64,000 nt of DNA from Chitinophaga pinensis DSM 2588 (GTDB lineage: Bacteria; Bacteroidota; Bacteroidia; Chitinophagales; Chitinophagaceae), in assembly GCF_000024005.1 (NCBI RefSeq), contig NC_013132.1:6938001-7002000 (forward strand), read 5' to 3'. A program made the translations under genes and the position numbers. Below, piece by piece: positions 26,852-35,635 of the stretch. The notes beneath the pieces were generated by a model that was not told where the DNA came from, did not search any database, and was given only the letters and a program-made list of their open reading frames with translations. Position 1 is the first letter of the stretch. Every line of letters begins with the position of its first letter.

Positions 26852-27343
26852 CTACAGTTGACGCATCATAGATATCATTTTCAGCGCGGTAATCGCGGCT
26901 TCTTCCCCTTTATGGCCATGGATGCCTCCTAGTCTGTCCTGTGCCTGCTGCATGTTGTCAACAGTCAGGATACCAAAGATAACAGGTACGGGCAAGTCAA
27001 GGTTTAATTGCATCAGTCCTTCTGTTACGCCCTTACAAACATAGTCAAAATGCGGGGTTTCGCCTCTGATCACACAACCGAACGCAATAATAGCGCCAGG
27101 CTGTTTATGTGTTCCTTTTGTACGTTCCCAGTATTGCTTACAGGCGAATGGTAATTCAAATGCTCCGGGTACGATCACCTTGGAGACTTTTGATACATTG
27201 TATTGTGCCAGGGACCTGTCACAACCGGCAACCAGTTCGTTGATCACCGCATCATTCCATTCAGTATACACTATAACAACACTGGCATCCTCTGATTGGA
27301 GAATGCCAGCATCGTTCAATAAACTTTGATTATGTATTGACAT
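26852..27343 (-). CDS. ribH: 6,7-dimethyl-8-ribityllumazine synthase
   Basis: Condenses an aminopyrimidine with dihydroxybutanone phosphate in the penultimate step of riboflavin synthesis. Signature segments are PGAFELP (59-65) and IRGETPHFDYV (92-102) with the catalytic His98, numbered from the Met at 27343. The frame opens 6 codons earlier, but that would overlap the upstream gene, and MSIHNQ gives the usual N-terminus. It lies 14 bases after the TPR gene on the same strand. Other riboflavin genes are not in the window. Confidence 0.95.
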   Translation of the reverse strand: MSIHNQSLLNDAGILQSEDASVVIVYTEWNDAVINELVAGCDRSLAQYNVSKVSKVIVPGAFELPFACKQYWERTKGTHKQPGAIIAFGCVIRGETPHFDYVCKGVTEGLMQLNLDLPVPVIFGILTVDNMQQAQDRLGGIHGHKGEEAAITALKMISMMRQL

Positions 27344-27357
27344 GATCTGTATTAATA

Positions 27358-28071
27358 TCAATTACTTCTCACTTCGCCCAGGCGCGCCAGATATTTCTCA
27401 ATTTCACGGCCTTCAGCTGTCTGAGGATATTTGCTTTGAATTTCTTTGTAGATCGCAACTGCATCAGCAGTTTTGTTTGCTTTTTCCAGAGCCAGACCTG
27501 CGCGGAACAGGTAAGTTGGCGCTGTCAGCTCGTTATCGCTGTGATGACCTGCTTTCTTATAATATTCGATACCTTTATCGGTTTGGTTCAGTTCCATGTA
27601 AGCGTCACCGGCTAAACCGTATGCCATTGCCTGTACAACCTGATCGCCACCATTGAAAGCTGTCAGCAGATCTGCACCTTTCTGGAATTCGCCCAGTTTC
27701 ACATAGCTAACGCCAGCGTAATATTTTGCTAACTGACCTGTTTTGGTGCTGCCGTATTTATCAATTACCTGCAGGAAACCTTCATAGTTACCGTCACCAT
27801 TTAAAGCCAGACGGAAAGAATCTCTCTCGAAATACTGCTGTGCATGGAATACCATGTTCTGTGCTTTCGTTTCGTTAGGACCTTTGATGAACTTGCTGTA
27901 GGCAAAAGTACCGCCCACTACCACCACTACTACGAGCAGGGCGATGATAATGCTGTTTTTGTTCTTGTTGAAAAAGTCTTCCGCTTTGTGGAGTGAGTCT
28001 TCCAGTTGGAATTCTTTAGACACAGGAGCAGGAGTATTTTCAGCTGCGGTCTTATTTGTTGTTTCGGTCAT
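27358..28071 (-). CDS. single-span membrane TPR protein
   Basis: A 237-residue protein with a short cytoplasmic N-terminus, one membrane helix (residues 40-57) and a TPR domain to the C-terminus (about 85-235). The layout is that of YfgM/TPR_21 proteins, which in enteric bacteria work with SecYEG chaperones in the periplasm. That function is only inferred here. It precedes ribH closely. A -7 box lies upstream within the pdhA terminator region. Confidence 0.8.
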   Translation of the reverse strand: MTETTNKTAAENTPAPVSKEFQLEDSLHKAEDFFNKNKNSIIIALLVVVVVVGGTFAYSKFIKGPNETKAQNMVFHAQQYFERDSFRLALNGDGNYEGFLQVIDKYGSTKTGQLAKYYAGVSYVKLGEFQKGADLLTAFNGGDQVVQAMAYGLAGDAYMELNQTDKGIEYYKKAGHHSDNELTAPTYLFRAGLALEKANKTADAVAIYKEIQSKYPQTAEGREIEKYLARLGEVRSN

Positions 28072-28137
28072 TGTAATTGTGGTCGTTAAATTGTTATTTC
28101 TTTATTACGGTACAGGTTTGGCTGTTGTAAATTTCCG

Positions 28138-28145
28138 CAAATATA
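28138..28145 (-). promoter_or_regulatory. -7 promoter box for the TPR-ribH unit
   Basis: TATATTTG on the minus strand, immediately after the T run of the pdhA terminator, about 65 bases upstream of the TPR start. The -33 region is unclear. Confidence 0.5.
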
Positions 28146-28199
28146 AAAAAGGTTAGCGAATCATCCGCTTATTCTTAAACGGCCGGGATCGCTAACCTT
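28141..28199 (-). terminator. terminator after pdhA
   Basis: On the minus strand, the stem GGTTAGCGA (28197-28189) pairs with TCGCTAACC (28159-28151) and is followed by a T run. The loop is long (29 bases) with possible inner pairing. Confidence 0.7.
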
Positions 28200-28209
28200 C
28201 TCTTATTAT

Positions 28210-29220
28210 TTAGTCAACAATGAACGGGTAATCATCCTGTACATATACGTCTTTCAGCAGTTCATCATCTGCAGGCCATGGAGACTCTTCAGCGAACTGT
28301 ACGCAATGTTCAACTTCCTGTTTTACCTTATCATTGATAGCTTCGATCTCAGCGTCCGTAGCCCATTTATTCTTCTGGATAGTAGCCAGTACCTGATTGA
28401 TAGGATCTTTATCTTTATACTCTTCTACTTCTTCTTTGGTACGGTATTTCGCAGGATCACTCATAGAGTGACCACGGTAACGATACGTCTTGATTTCCAG
28501 TAAGGTAGGACCTTCGCCGGCACGTGCACGTTTTACCGCTCTGTCGATACCTTCATGTACAGTCTCACAGCTCATACCATCGATAGTAGCACTTGGCATA
28601 TCGTAGGCATTCGCCAGCTTATAGATATCCAGTACGTTTGAAGTACGTTCTACTGAAGTACCCATCGCGTACATGTTGTTTTCGCAAATAAAAATTACAG
28701 GCAATTTCCACAGCATGGCCATGTTAAATGTCTCATGCAGCATACCCTGACGGGCAGCACCATCACCGAAGAAGCAAAGCGCTACGTTATCAGTTCCTTT
28801 GTACTGCTCAGCAAATGCCAGACCCGCACCAGTACCGATCTGAGCACCTACGATACCATGACCGCCGAAGAAACCCTTATCAGGAGCAAAGAAGTGCATG
28901 CTACCACCTTTACCTTTGGAACAACCTGTCGCCTTACCATACAGCTCAGCCATACATTCGTCAGGAGTCATTCCTTTCGCGATCGCCAGAGCGTGATCAC
29001 GGTAGGCAGTGATGAACTTATCATCCGGTTTAGTTGCTGTCATCGCACCCGCAGCAATTGCTTCCTGTCCTATGTACAGGTGGCAAAAACCACGAATCTT
29101 CTGCATCCCATACAATTGGCCGGCTTTTTCTTCAAAGCGGCGCAGCAAGAGCATCAATTCATACCAGTACAAATATGTCTCTTTGGTGAATTTCGTCTTT
29201 ACGTCTGTTTTTGTAGCCAC
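28210..29220 (-). CDS. pdhA: pyruvate dehydrogenase E1 component, alpha subunit
   Basis: The alpha subunit of the thiamine-diphosphate-dependent E1 enzyme that decarboxylates pyruvate. The TPP motif runs from GDGAARQGMLHETFNMA to ICENNMYAMGT. The phosphorylation-loop region RYRGHSMSDPAKYR is also present. At 336 residues it is normal in length. The beta subunit, E2 and E3 are not adjacent, so the complex is encoded at separate loci, which is common in this phylum. It is monocistronic between a -7 box and a terminator. Confidence 0.95.
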   Translation of the reverse strand: MATKTDVKTKFTKETYLYWYELMLLLRRFEEKAGQLYGMQKIRGFCHLYIGQEAIAAGAMTATKPDDKFITAYRDHALAIAKGMTPDECMAELYGKATGCSKGKGGSMHFFAPDKGFFGGHGIVGAQIGTGAGLAFAEQYKGTDNVALCFFGDGAARQGMLHETFNMAMLWKLPVIFICENNMYAMGTSVERTSNVLDIYKLANAYDMPSATIDGMSCETVHEGIDRAVKRARAGEGPTLLEIKTYRYRGHSMSDPAKYRTKEEVEEYKDKDPINQVLATIQKNKWATDAEIEAINDKVKQEVEHCVQFAEESPWPADDELLKDVYVQDDYPFIVD

Positions 29221-29238
29221 TGTTTCTTAATTTGTCCG

Positions 29239-29246
29239 CAAATATA
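29239..29246 (-). promoter_or_regulatory. -7 promoter box of pdhA
   Basis: TATATTTG on the minus strand, 19 bases upstream of the pdhA ATG. A T-rich stretch takes the place of TTTG about 20 bases further upstream. Confidence 0.5.
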
Positions 29247-29403
29247 ACAGGAAAATCCTAAAAACTAAATACTTTGCAACTTTGCACGAAGTTACCGCTC
29301 CTGAACGCCGCTTCAACAAGGTCTGATTTCCAGTCTTTCCCGGCATCAGCGCGGATTACGATAAATTTATTTTTAATTCATAACTGATAATCAGAAGGTT
29401 AAT

Positions 29404-30486
29404 TTGCTGTCGCTTAAAAAGATATCACTCGTTCAGTTTAAAAATTATTCGGGAAAAAGTTTCAGCTTCCATAAACGCATCGTTGGCATCACCGGGCGGA
29501 ACGGCTCCGGTAAAACCAACCTGCTTGACGCCATATATTATATATGTTTCACTAAAAGCTACTTTACCAGCAGCGAAGCCCAGAATACACAGTACCAGAC
29601 CAACGGCTTCCGCCTGGAAGGTTTCATGGACAGAGACCACCAGGAAGGAAAGATCGTCTGCACCCTCAAAGACGGCAAAAAAGAATTTGCCCTCAATGAT
29701 GAAGCTTACGAACGCTTTTCCCAACATATCGGCCGCTACCCTGCCGTCATGATCGCCCCCGATGACGCTGAAATTATACTCGGTGGCAGCGAGGAACGCC
29801 GCAAATGGCTGGATGCACTGCTATGCCAGTTACACCCGGGCTATCTCGACCACCTCATTACCTACCAGAAAATACTCCAGCAGAAAAATACCCTGCTCAA
29901 AACGATGAATGGTCAGGGTGGCAGTCAGGATACCCTGCTCGATATATTTGATGAACAACTGGTCAAACACGGTACTCCCGTATTTGAATGGAGACGCGCT
30001 TTCCTGCCCGGCTTCATCCAACAGGTACAAAAACTGTATGATTATCTGGCCGGTAAACATGAAACAGTCAATATACAATACCAGTCCGGTCTTCATGAAC
30101 AGACCTTCACCGAACTGCTCGCTGCCAACCGCTACAAGGATATGATGATGCAGCGTACAACAGGCGGTATCCATAAAGATGACCTGCAGTTTGTCCTGGA
30201 TGATCATCCCATGAAAACGAGCGCCTCACAGGGACAACGTAAAAGTTTCCTCTTTGCACTCAAACTCGCACAGTTTGAAGTGATTAAGGAACATAAAAAG
30301 TTCCCTCCCCTCCTCTTGCTCGATGACGTGTTCGAAAAACTGGACCAGGACAGGGTGAGCCGCTTAATTAATCTTGTCAGCAGCCCCGTATACGGACAAG
30401 TCTTCATCACCGATACACATGCTGATAGAATACTTGCAGCATTCAAAGAAAATTCGGATAACTTTCAATTAGTAGAGATGGAGTAA
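29404..30486 (+). CDS. recF: DNA replication and repair protein RecF
   Basis: An SMC-like ATPase that loads RecA at gaps together with RecO and RecR. Walker A is GRNGSGKT (31-38). The ABC signature and Walker B appear near SQGQRKS and PPLLLLDDVFEKLD (about 298-311). The 360-residue length is normal. The start is TTG; the sequence from there (LSLKKISLVQFKNY) matches the usual RecF N-terminus. A DUF721 gene follows after 24 bases, as is frequent in Bacteroidota. Confidence 0.95.
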   Translation: MLSLKKISLVQFKNYSGKSFSFHKRIVGITGRNGSGKTNLLDAIYYICFTKSYFTSSEAQNTQYQTNGFRLEGFMDRDHQEGKIVCTLKDGKKEFALNDEAYERFSQHIGRYPAVMIAPDDAEIILGGSEERRKWLDALLCQLHPGYLDHLITYQKILQQKNTLLKTMNGQGGSQDTLLDIFDEQLVKHGTPVFEWRRAFLPGFIQQVQKLYDYLAGKHETVNIQYQSGLHEQTFTELLAANRYKDMMMQRTTGGIHKDDLQFVLDDHPMKTSASQGQRKSFLFALKLAQFEVIKEHKKFPPLLLLDDVFEKLDQDRVSRLINLVSSPVYGQVFITDTHADRILAAFKENSDNFQLVEME

Positions 30487-30510
30487 TGCGGAAATACGTA
30501 TCTTTGCGGA

Positions 30511-30798
30511 ATGCGCTACGGAATAACATCAATGGAGGATGCACTGAAAGATTTCATGTCGAAAAGTCGGTTAAAACCGAGGCTCACCGAAGTGCGCATA
30601 CAGGAGAACTGGGAACAGCTGATGGGAAGAACAATCTCCCGCTACACAGAGAATTTACAGCTGATCGATGGTAAATTACACATTGTTACCACCGTTGCTC
30701 CACTGAAACAGGAACTGAGCTATTCAAAAGATCGTATCATCAAACTGGTGAACGAAATGCTGGGTGAACCTGTGGTGAGAGAAGTGATCGTTCGATAA
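30511..30798 (+). CDS. DUF721 protein
   Basis: A 95-residue protein of the DUF721 (DciA-like) family, containing QENWEQLMGRTISRYTENL and a C-terminal VNEMLGEPVV segment. In many bacteria DciA helps load the replicative helicase DnaB. Placement 24 bases after recF agrees with a DNA-replication role. That Bacteroidota members act as DciA is an inference. Confidence 0.85.
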   Translation: MRYGITSMEDALKDFMSKSRLKPRLTEVRIQENWEQLMGRTISRYTENLQLIDGKLHIVTTVAPLKQELSYSKDRIIKLVNEMLGEPVVREVIVR

Positions 30799-30818
30799 CC
30801 ATTACCTTCTTATAATGT

Positions 30819-30854
30819 AAGAGGCTGCTCAATTTAATGAGTAGCCTCTTTTTA
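30819..30854 (+). terminator. terminator after recF-DUF721
   Basis: Stem AAGAGGCTGCTCA (30819-30831) with TGAGTAGCCTCTT (30838-30850), one G-U pair, followed by T residues. Confidence 0.85.
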
Positions 30855-31063
30855 TTGCAGGTATATACTCCATTCATGACTGCCCGTTGATCTGTCCCTA
30901 TCTCCTACACCAGCCCCAGCCACACCATCCACGCAACATTTCGCATAACTACTCACCCAAATCAGGAGTTTCTACGCTTTTCAAATACATCGTTAGCCGA
31001 TAATTTTGTCCTCACAATTCCACTACACCCATTTTTTTATTTAACCCCCAAATTGCATACATC

Positions 31064-32209
31064 ATGAGTTTTATCAATTTTCAGGAGCAGGTTATCCAGA
31101 AACCTTTTGTCCAGGAATTATCCATCTGGAACAAATTTTACTCAAGTACAGTACTTAACTTTAACATGGAAGCACAGACCCAGTCCAACTGGTGCTGGGC
31201 AGCCACTTCCAAAAGCGTGTCCTTCTTCTATTCAGCACTGCTGAACCCCTGGACACAGTGTAAGATCGCGTCAGCCGAACTCGGACAGACCTGTTGTACA
31301 TCACCCGTTCCTGGCCCCTGTAACGTGCCGTGGTATCTTGACAAAGCATTGACCCGCACCAAAAACTTCGTACAATTCATCAGCGGTACAATGACCTGGG
31401 AATCAGTGAAAGAACAGATCGATAAAGGTCTTGTAGTTGGTACCCGCATTGGCTGGTCAGGTGGTGGCGGTCACTTTATGGTCATCTATGGCGTATCAAA
31501 AGTATTAAACACAAAATACTTTCACATCGATGATCCTATCTACGGTAAAAGCACGCTGACCGTTAGTCAGTTCTCAACCAATTACCAGGGCAGCGGCTCC
31601 TGGACGCACAGTTATCTCACGAAAAAACATTTTTACTTTATGTGGATCAAAGACCTCGCATTCAAAGCGGAACTGCTCAAACCTATCCCTGAGATCCGTC
31701 CGCTGGTACGCTTACAACGTCCTGAACTAAAGGTTGACAAAAGCGCTGCCGAACTGGAACTGAGCTTTGCGCACCACGCATATGTCGTAGGACTAAAAGA
31801 CATCGATAAGGATATCACCATCCCCGAACAACCCAGCTCTCTTCGTGTAGTTGAACTGGATCAAAAGAAACCTGTCGCCCTCTATGATCTTGCTACTACG
31901 GAAGAAGATCCGCAGGTATTACAGGTAAGCACAGATGATGATTATCTCAGTCGTATCGAAAGCGGTATGGAAAAGATCAAATCCAGCTTACAGGAAAAAA
32001 AAATAGAAGGCGAAATGAGAGTGCTGAAATTCCCTGCACTCAACCTGGAAGCTCTCTGGCTACACACCGAAGGCAAAGAGAATGATCGCTATTACCTGCT
32101 TCGTCATTTCAATCAGGAAGACACCGTACTGGATGAAGCCCGCTTCAAAGAACTCATATTAAGACAGAAAGCTGTCGCTGACAAACAGGATGACCTCATG
32201 GGCGCCTGA
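31064..32209 (+). CDS. papain-like cysteine protease family protein
   Basis: A 381-residue protein with a papain-like core in residues 35-185: catalytic Cys44 in SNWCWAATSK, His137 in GGGGHFMVIYG and an Asp in HIDDP (about 155-157). The pattern resembles the AvrRpt2-type C70 family. The C-terminal 200 residues have no domain I recognise. No signal peptide is present. It is flanked by terminators and stands alone. The substrate is unknown. A role in self-defence or in processing of a peptide is possible, but no support is seen nearby. Confidence 0.82.
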   Translation: MSFINFQEQVIQKPFVQELSIWNKFYSSTVLNFNMEAQTQSNWCWAATSKSVSFFYSALLNPWTQCKIASAELGQTCCTSPVPGPCNVPWYLDKALTRTKNFVQFISGTMTWESVKEQIDKGLVVGTRIGWSGGGGHFMVIYGVSKVLNTKYFHIDDPIYGKSTLTVSQFSTNYQGSGSWTHSYLTKKHFYFMWIKDLAFKAELLKPIPEIRPLVRLQRPELKVDKSAAELELSFAHHAYVVGLKDIDKDITIPEQPSSLRVVELDQKKPVALYDLATTEEDPQVLQVSTDDDYLSRIESGMEKIKSSLQEKKIEGEMRVLKFPALNLEALWLHTEGKENDRYYLLRHFNQEDTVLDEARFKELILRQKAVADKQDDLMGA

Positions 32210-32214
32210 TAAAA

Positions 32215-32249
32215 GAAGAAGGCCGGTCTGCAACAGACCGGCCTTCTTC
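32215..32249. terminator. strong bidirectional terminator
   Basis: A perfect 16-base-pair stem GAAGAAGGCCGGTCTG (32215-32230) with its complement (32234-32249) and a 3-base loop. It lies between the convergent protease and DUF4252 genes. Confidence 0.85.
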
Positions 32250-32273
32250 GCTATCGTAAATAATTCGTTACTG

Positions 32274-32783
32274 TTAATTCTTCACGAAGCCCTGTATCAA
32301 CATATTCACATCCTCCATGTGCAGTGTCGTTCTCAGATTCACCATCACAAAATCTTCTTCATCCTGCACCAGTATCACCACATTTCCCAGTTCATCATCT
32401 TTCCCTTTATTCATCATATACACGTTCGCATCCTGATGACGCACTTCCACCAATGATTCAAATCCATCTTTCTCAATCAGGGTCTGTTTCAGTTTGTGGA
32501 TCGCTTTGCTGTCGATCAGGCTGTTGCTCACACCTGCAAGTGTATATACCTTCACCTTCTGCAGTTTGCCGATCAGCCTTTTTAATTCTGTGCCGTTATC
32601 CATTTTCGCACTGTTAGGGATGACCCAGCTGGCGAATTTTAATGGAATACGTCCTACACCTATTCTCACGCCCACAGCATCTCCGCGGTATTGACGATAG
32701 AATTTACGGAGTGATTTCTTTTGTGCCATCGCCGGACTAACAACCAGCAAAAGTGCTACTGCAATGATGGAAAAGTATTTCAT
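32274..32783 (-). CDS. DUF4252 protein, second copy
   Basis: A 169-residue exported protein: signal peptide MKYFSIIAVALLLVVSPAMA, then a DUF4252 domain. It is the last gene of a four-gene operon headed by a sigma factor. It shares its layout with the gene just upstream, so the pair arose by duplication. Such pairs behind a sigma factor recur in Bacteroidota. The function is not known. Confidence 0.85.
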   Translation of the reverse strand: MKYFSIIAVALLLVVSPAMAQKKSLRKFYRQYRGDAVGVRIGVGRIPLKFASWVIPNSAKMDNGTELKRLIGKLQKVKVYTLAGVSNSLIDSKAIHKLKQTLIEKDGFESLVEVRHQDANVYMMNKGKDDELGNVVILVQDEEDFVMVNLRTTLHMEDVNMLIQGFVKN

Positions 32784-32815
32784 GCTATTCGGGTTGATGT
32801 GTGGTGATAAATGAA

Positions 32816-33337
32816 TTATTTCTTGATGTTTTTCAGTTTGTCGAATCCGTCGATATTCATGCTGTTGGCCAGCTGACTGATCTCGTTGAGGTCAATATCG
32901 CCGATGAGGCTCATGGCAAGAAACTCTGTGTCACTCCCTACCAGCATGATCAGTTCCGCAATATTACCTTTGGCATTTTCCTTTACCATAAAGCGAAGGT
33001 CATCTTTTCCATCACGTACTGTCATCAGTTCTTCAAACTCTTTACTCAACAGAGAAGAAGCTTCTTTGAACAACAGATTTCCCCCTTTGGTATTTTCCTT
33101 GGCCAGTATCCGCAGTCCTTTGATCCTTTTGACGATCTGTAGGAATTGTTTTCCTTCGTTTGAGTTGATGTCCAGCTTGCTGAACATACTGAACATTTTG
33201 GGGGTTACGCTGATCAGTGTAAAGGTCTGATCATTTTCGTATTTCTCAAAAAAACGGTCGATGCCACTACCTTGTTGGGCAAAGAGATGCGTACCGGTGA
33301 CTGTCAGGAACAGCACCAAAAACAAAAAGCGTTTCAT
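32816..33337 (-). CDS. DUF4252 protein, first copy
   Basis: A 173-residue exported protein with a signal peptide (MKRFLFLVLFLTVTGTHLFA) and a DUF4252 domain in which FFEKYENDQTFTLISVTPKM opens the mature part. It lies 32 bases before the second copy and about 37 bases after the anti-sigma-like gene. No catalytic residues are evident. It may be the output or the sensor of the linked sigma factor. Confidence 0.85.
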   Translation of the reverse strand: MKRFLFLVLFLTVTGTHLFAQQGSGIDRFFEKYENDQTFTLISVTPKMFSMFSKLDINSNEGKQFLQIVKRIKGLRILAKENTKGGNLLFKEASSLLSKEFEELMTVRDGKDDLRFMVKENAKGNIAELIMLVGSDTEFLAMSLIGDIDLNEISQLANSMNIDGFDKLKNIKK

Positions 33338-33374
33338 AAGTTTTTTTTTATGTCAGATTTTAGAATGGCCGTAA

Positions 33375-33890
33375 TTAATTCGCCCTGATCTTATCAGTCG
33401 CCTCATTGAAGTAAGACAGCTTCTGTACCTGTGCCGTTCCTTTGTTGAGATTGCGGGACAATAAAGCCAGTGCTTTCTGTGTCGCGGCAAATGCCTCTTT
33501 CGGATCGTCGTAGGTATCTGAAGCTACCGATCTTTCTGCCAGTACACGATCATGTCTGCTGGTGAATTGTCTGGCGCCATAACCGATACCTACTGCCATC
33601 AGCAAAATAGCTGCATACTTCATCCAGTGATGCCACACCATTGTTCTCACAACCGGCTTTGTGGCTGACGGTGGCGCCTGTGCAATCAGTGTTTCGATCT
33701 CAGGGAATACAGGCATCGGAATATCCGCTTCAGCTGCAAAGTAGCCGAACAATGCCTGCGCTTCTTTCAGATCAGCAGGAAGATGAGGGTGTTCCATGCT
33801 GAAAAAACTGCGCAGTTCCTCCTCTTCCTCCAATGTGGAGGCGCCATCCCAATAGCGGTCCAATAACTCCCTGATCTTATTAAACTCCAT
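33375..33890 (-). CDS. putative anti-sigma membrane protein
   Basis: A 171-residue protein with an acidic cytoplasmic N-terminal part (FNKIRELLDRYWDGASTLEE), one membrane helix (about 90-106) and a short outer part. No zinc-finger cysteines are present. Start codons exist at 33917 and 33890; the latter is preferred because it limits the overlap with the sigma gene to 11 bases. Its position after the sigma factor and its shape suggest an anti-sigma factor of a non-zinc type. This is inferred from context. Confidence 0.75.
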   Translation of the reverse strand: MEFNKIRELLDRYWDGASTLEEEEELRSFFSMEHPHLPADLKEAQALFGYFAAEADIPMPVFPEIETLIAQAPPSATKPVVRTMVWHHWMKYAAILLMAVGIGYGARQFTSRHDRVLAERSVASDTYDDPKEAFAATQKALALLSRNLNKGTAQVQKLSYFNEATDKIRAN

Positions 33891-34395
33891 ACACTTGCAG
33901 TTTTTGTAATTGTTCACGTACCGCTTTTCTGGCCCGGTGAAGATTGGTCTTCACCTCACTCAGGTCGATGACCAGGATGTCTGCTATTTCCTGGTAGCTG
34001 TACCCATCGATATCTCTCAATTGTATAATAGTACGGTATTTTTCCGGCAAGCCGGCAATGATACCATGCACTCTTTTCATGACGTCCTGTTTCTCCGCAA
34101 CGATGTGTGGATTCTCCTGCTGTACAGCTGGCAGTTCGCTGACAGTATCCAGGTCTTCTGACCGGCGGTACTTTCTTGCCTTCAGCTTGTCCAGCGCCAG
34201 ATTGCGCACGATACGCATACACCAGGCCTCCATATTCTGCAGATCACTCATCCGCTCCTGTTGTTGCCATACCTTCATCAGGGTATCCTGTGTTACGTCC
34301 ATTGCATCCTCCTCATTTTCCAGCAGTCTGTAAGCGAAGCGGTACAGCTTCTGCCTGACGGGGACCACTTGTGAGAGAAATATTGCTAATGACAT
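33880..34395 (-). CDS. ECF RNA polymerase sigma factor
   Basis: A 171-residue ECF sigma factor. Region 2 is in residues 15-80 (LLENEEDAMDVTQDTLMKVW), and region 4 is near the end (GYSYQEIADILVIDLSEVKT). It heads an operon with an anti-sigma-like gene and two DUF4252 genes. The tight overlap with the next gene shows translational coupling. Confidence 0.92.
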   Translation of the reverse strand: MSLAIFLSQVVPVRQKLYRFAYRLLENEEDAMDVTQDTLMKVWQQQERMSDLQNMEAWCMRIVRNLALDKLKARKYRRSEDLDTVSELPAVQQENPHIVAEKQDVMKRVHGIIAGLPEKYRTIIQLRDIDGYSYQEIADILVIDLSEVKTNLHRARKAVREQLQKLQVYGV

Positions 34396-34577
34396 AAATA
34401 ACAGATTCCTTGTTGCTAAGTTTCAGATAACCGTTGCTGCTTCCATGTCCGTTCTCTCTTTTCTTCATCCCGGATGCTACAGGGCGTTTACATAAAGAAG
34501 ACGATCCATAAAATACTTTGTTTCAAAAAAAGGGAAAGTTTTTTTCGGAGAATAATAACTCGCTATAAATAAGCTAT

Positions 34578-35630
34578 TTATAACTTAATACGTGGATCAA
34601 TAATGGTATACAGCAGGTCAGCCAGCAGGTTAATAAGCACAAAAATGCCGGCTGTAAATAAGATAGATCCCATCAGTACGGGGAAATCGAACTTCTCCAG
34701 GGCATCCACGGTAATCTTACCGATCCCCTTCCATCCAAAGATATATTCCACGAAAAATGCACCGGCCAGCAGTTCGGCAAACCAGCCTGTAATAGCTGTA
34801 ATAACGGGATTTAAGGCATTGCGTAAAGCATGTCTGAACACGACAATCCGGGTAGGTAGCCCCTTGGCATAAGCCGTACGGATATAATCCTGATGGAGTA
34901 CGTCCAGCATGGCGCTGCGGGTGAGTTGCACAATGATGGCCAGTGGACGGATCCCCAGGGTGATAGCAGGTAATATCAGATTACGCAGATTGAGCGTGCG
35001 GCCGGCAAAAGCATCTGTTTCAAACAGACTGCCCGTCATATGTAAGCCGGTATAATCACTCAAGACAAATCCAAAGAGGTAAGCGACCACAATACCCATA
35101 AAGAACGAGGGAGCAGAAATGCCGACCACACTGGCAAAAACAGCGCCCGTATCCATCCAGGTATTTTGTTTTACTGCGGATAATACCCCGAGTCCGATAC
35201 CTACTATTGTTGCAAACAACATAGCGGCTAAAGCCAGTACCAGGGTGCCGGGCAATGCCTCCGTCAGTATTTCCCAGACTTCCTTTTTTCCCTGATAGGA
35301 ACGGCGCAGATAAGGCGTCTTCAGCACCAGGATGCGCTCTTCCGATAAATGTGCCAGGGTCAGATAATGCATATTACCCTGGGCTGCGGCAAAGGGATGT
35401 ATGCCTATCGGCGAAAGATCATTTAAATATAAAAGGAATTGCACCGGTAAGGATTTATCCAGGTGCAATTCCTTTCTTACATTTTCCAGCGATGTAACGT
35501 CTGCGCGCTGTCCCAGTGTCAACCTGGCCGGATCGCCCGGCAGTACGTTGAACAGGAAGAATACCAGCACCACTACTCCGAGTAATACCAGTATGCCATA
35601 ACTGAGTTTACGCAGCAGAAATCTGAACAT
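34578..35630 (-). CDS. ABC transporter permease, peptide/nickel type
   Basis: A 350-residue inner-membrane permease of the DppB/OppB family. It begins with the typical MFRFLLRKLSYGILVLLGVV, has about six membrane helices, and has the EAA-like loop AYAKGLPTRIVVFRHALRNA near residues 255-275. The partner permease, ATPases and binding protein are not adjacent, so it must work with subunits encoded elsewhere. It lies 5 bases after the DoxX gene and is probably cotranscribed with it. Substrate: peptides or similar, uncertain. Confidence 0.88.
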   Translation of the reverse strand: MFRFLLRKLSYGILVLLGVVVLVFFLFNVLPGDPARLTLGQRADVTSLENVRKELHLDKSLPVQFLLYLNDLSPIGIHPFAAAQGNMHYLTLAHLSEERILVLKTPYLRRSYQGKKEVWEILTEALPGTLVLALAAMLFATIVGIGLGVLSAVKQNTWMDTGAVFASVVGISAPSFFMGIVVAYLFGFVLSDYTGLHMTGSLFETDAFAGRTLNLRNLILPAITLGIRPLAIIVQLTRSAMLDVLHQDYIRTAYAKGLPTRIVVFRHALRNALNPVITAITGWFAELLAGAFFVEYIFGWKGIGKITVDALEKFDFPVLMGSILFTAGIFVLINLLADLLYTIIDPRIKL

Positions 35631-35635
35631 GCGGT

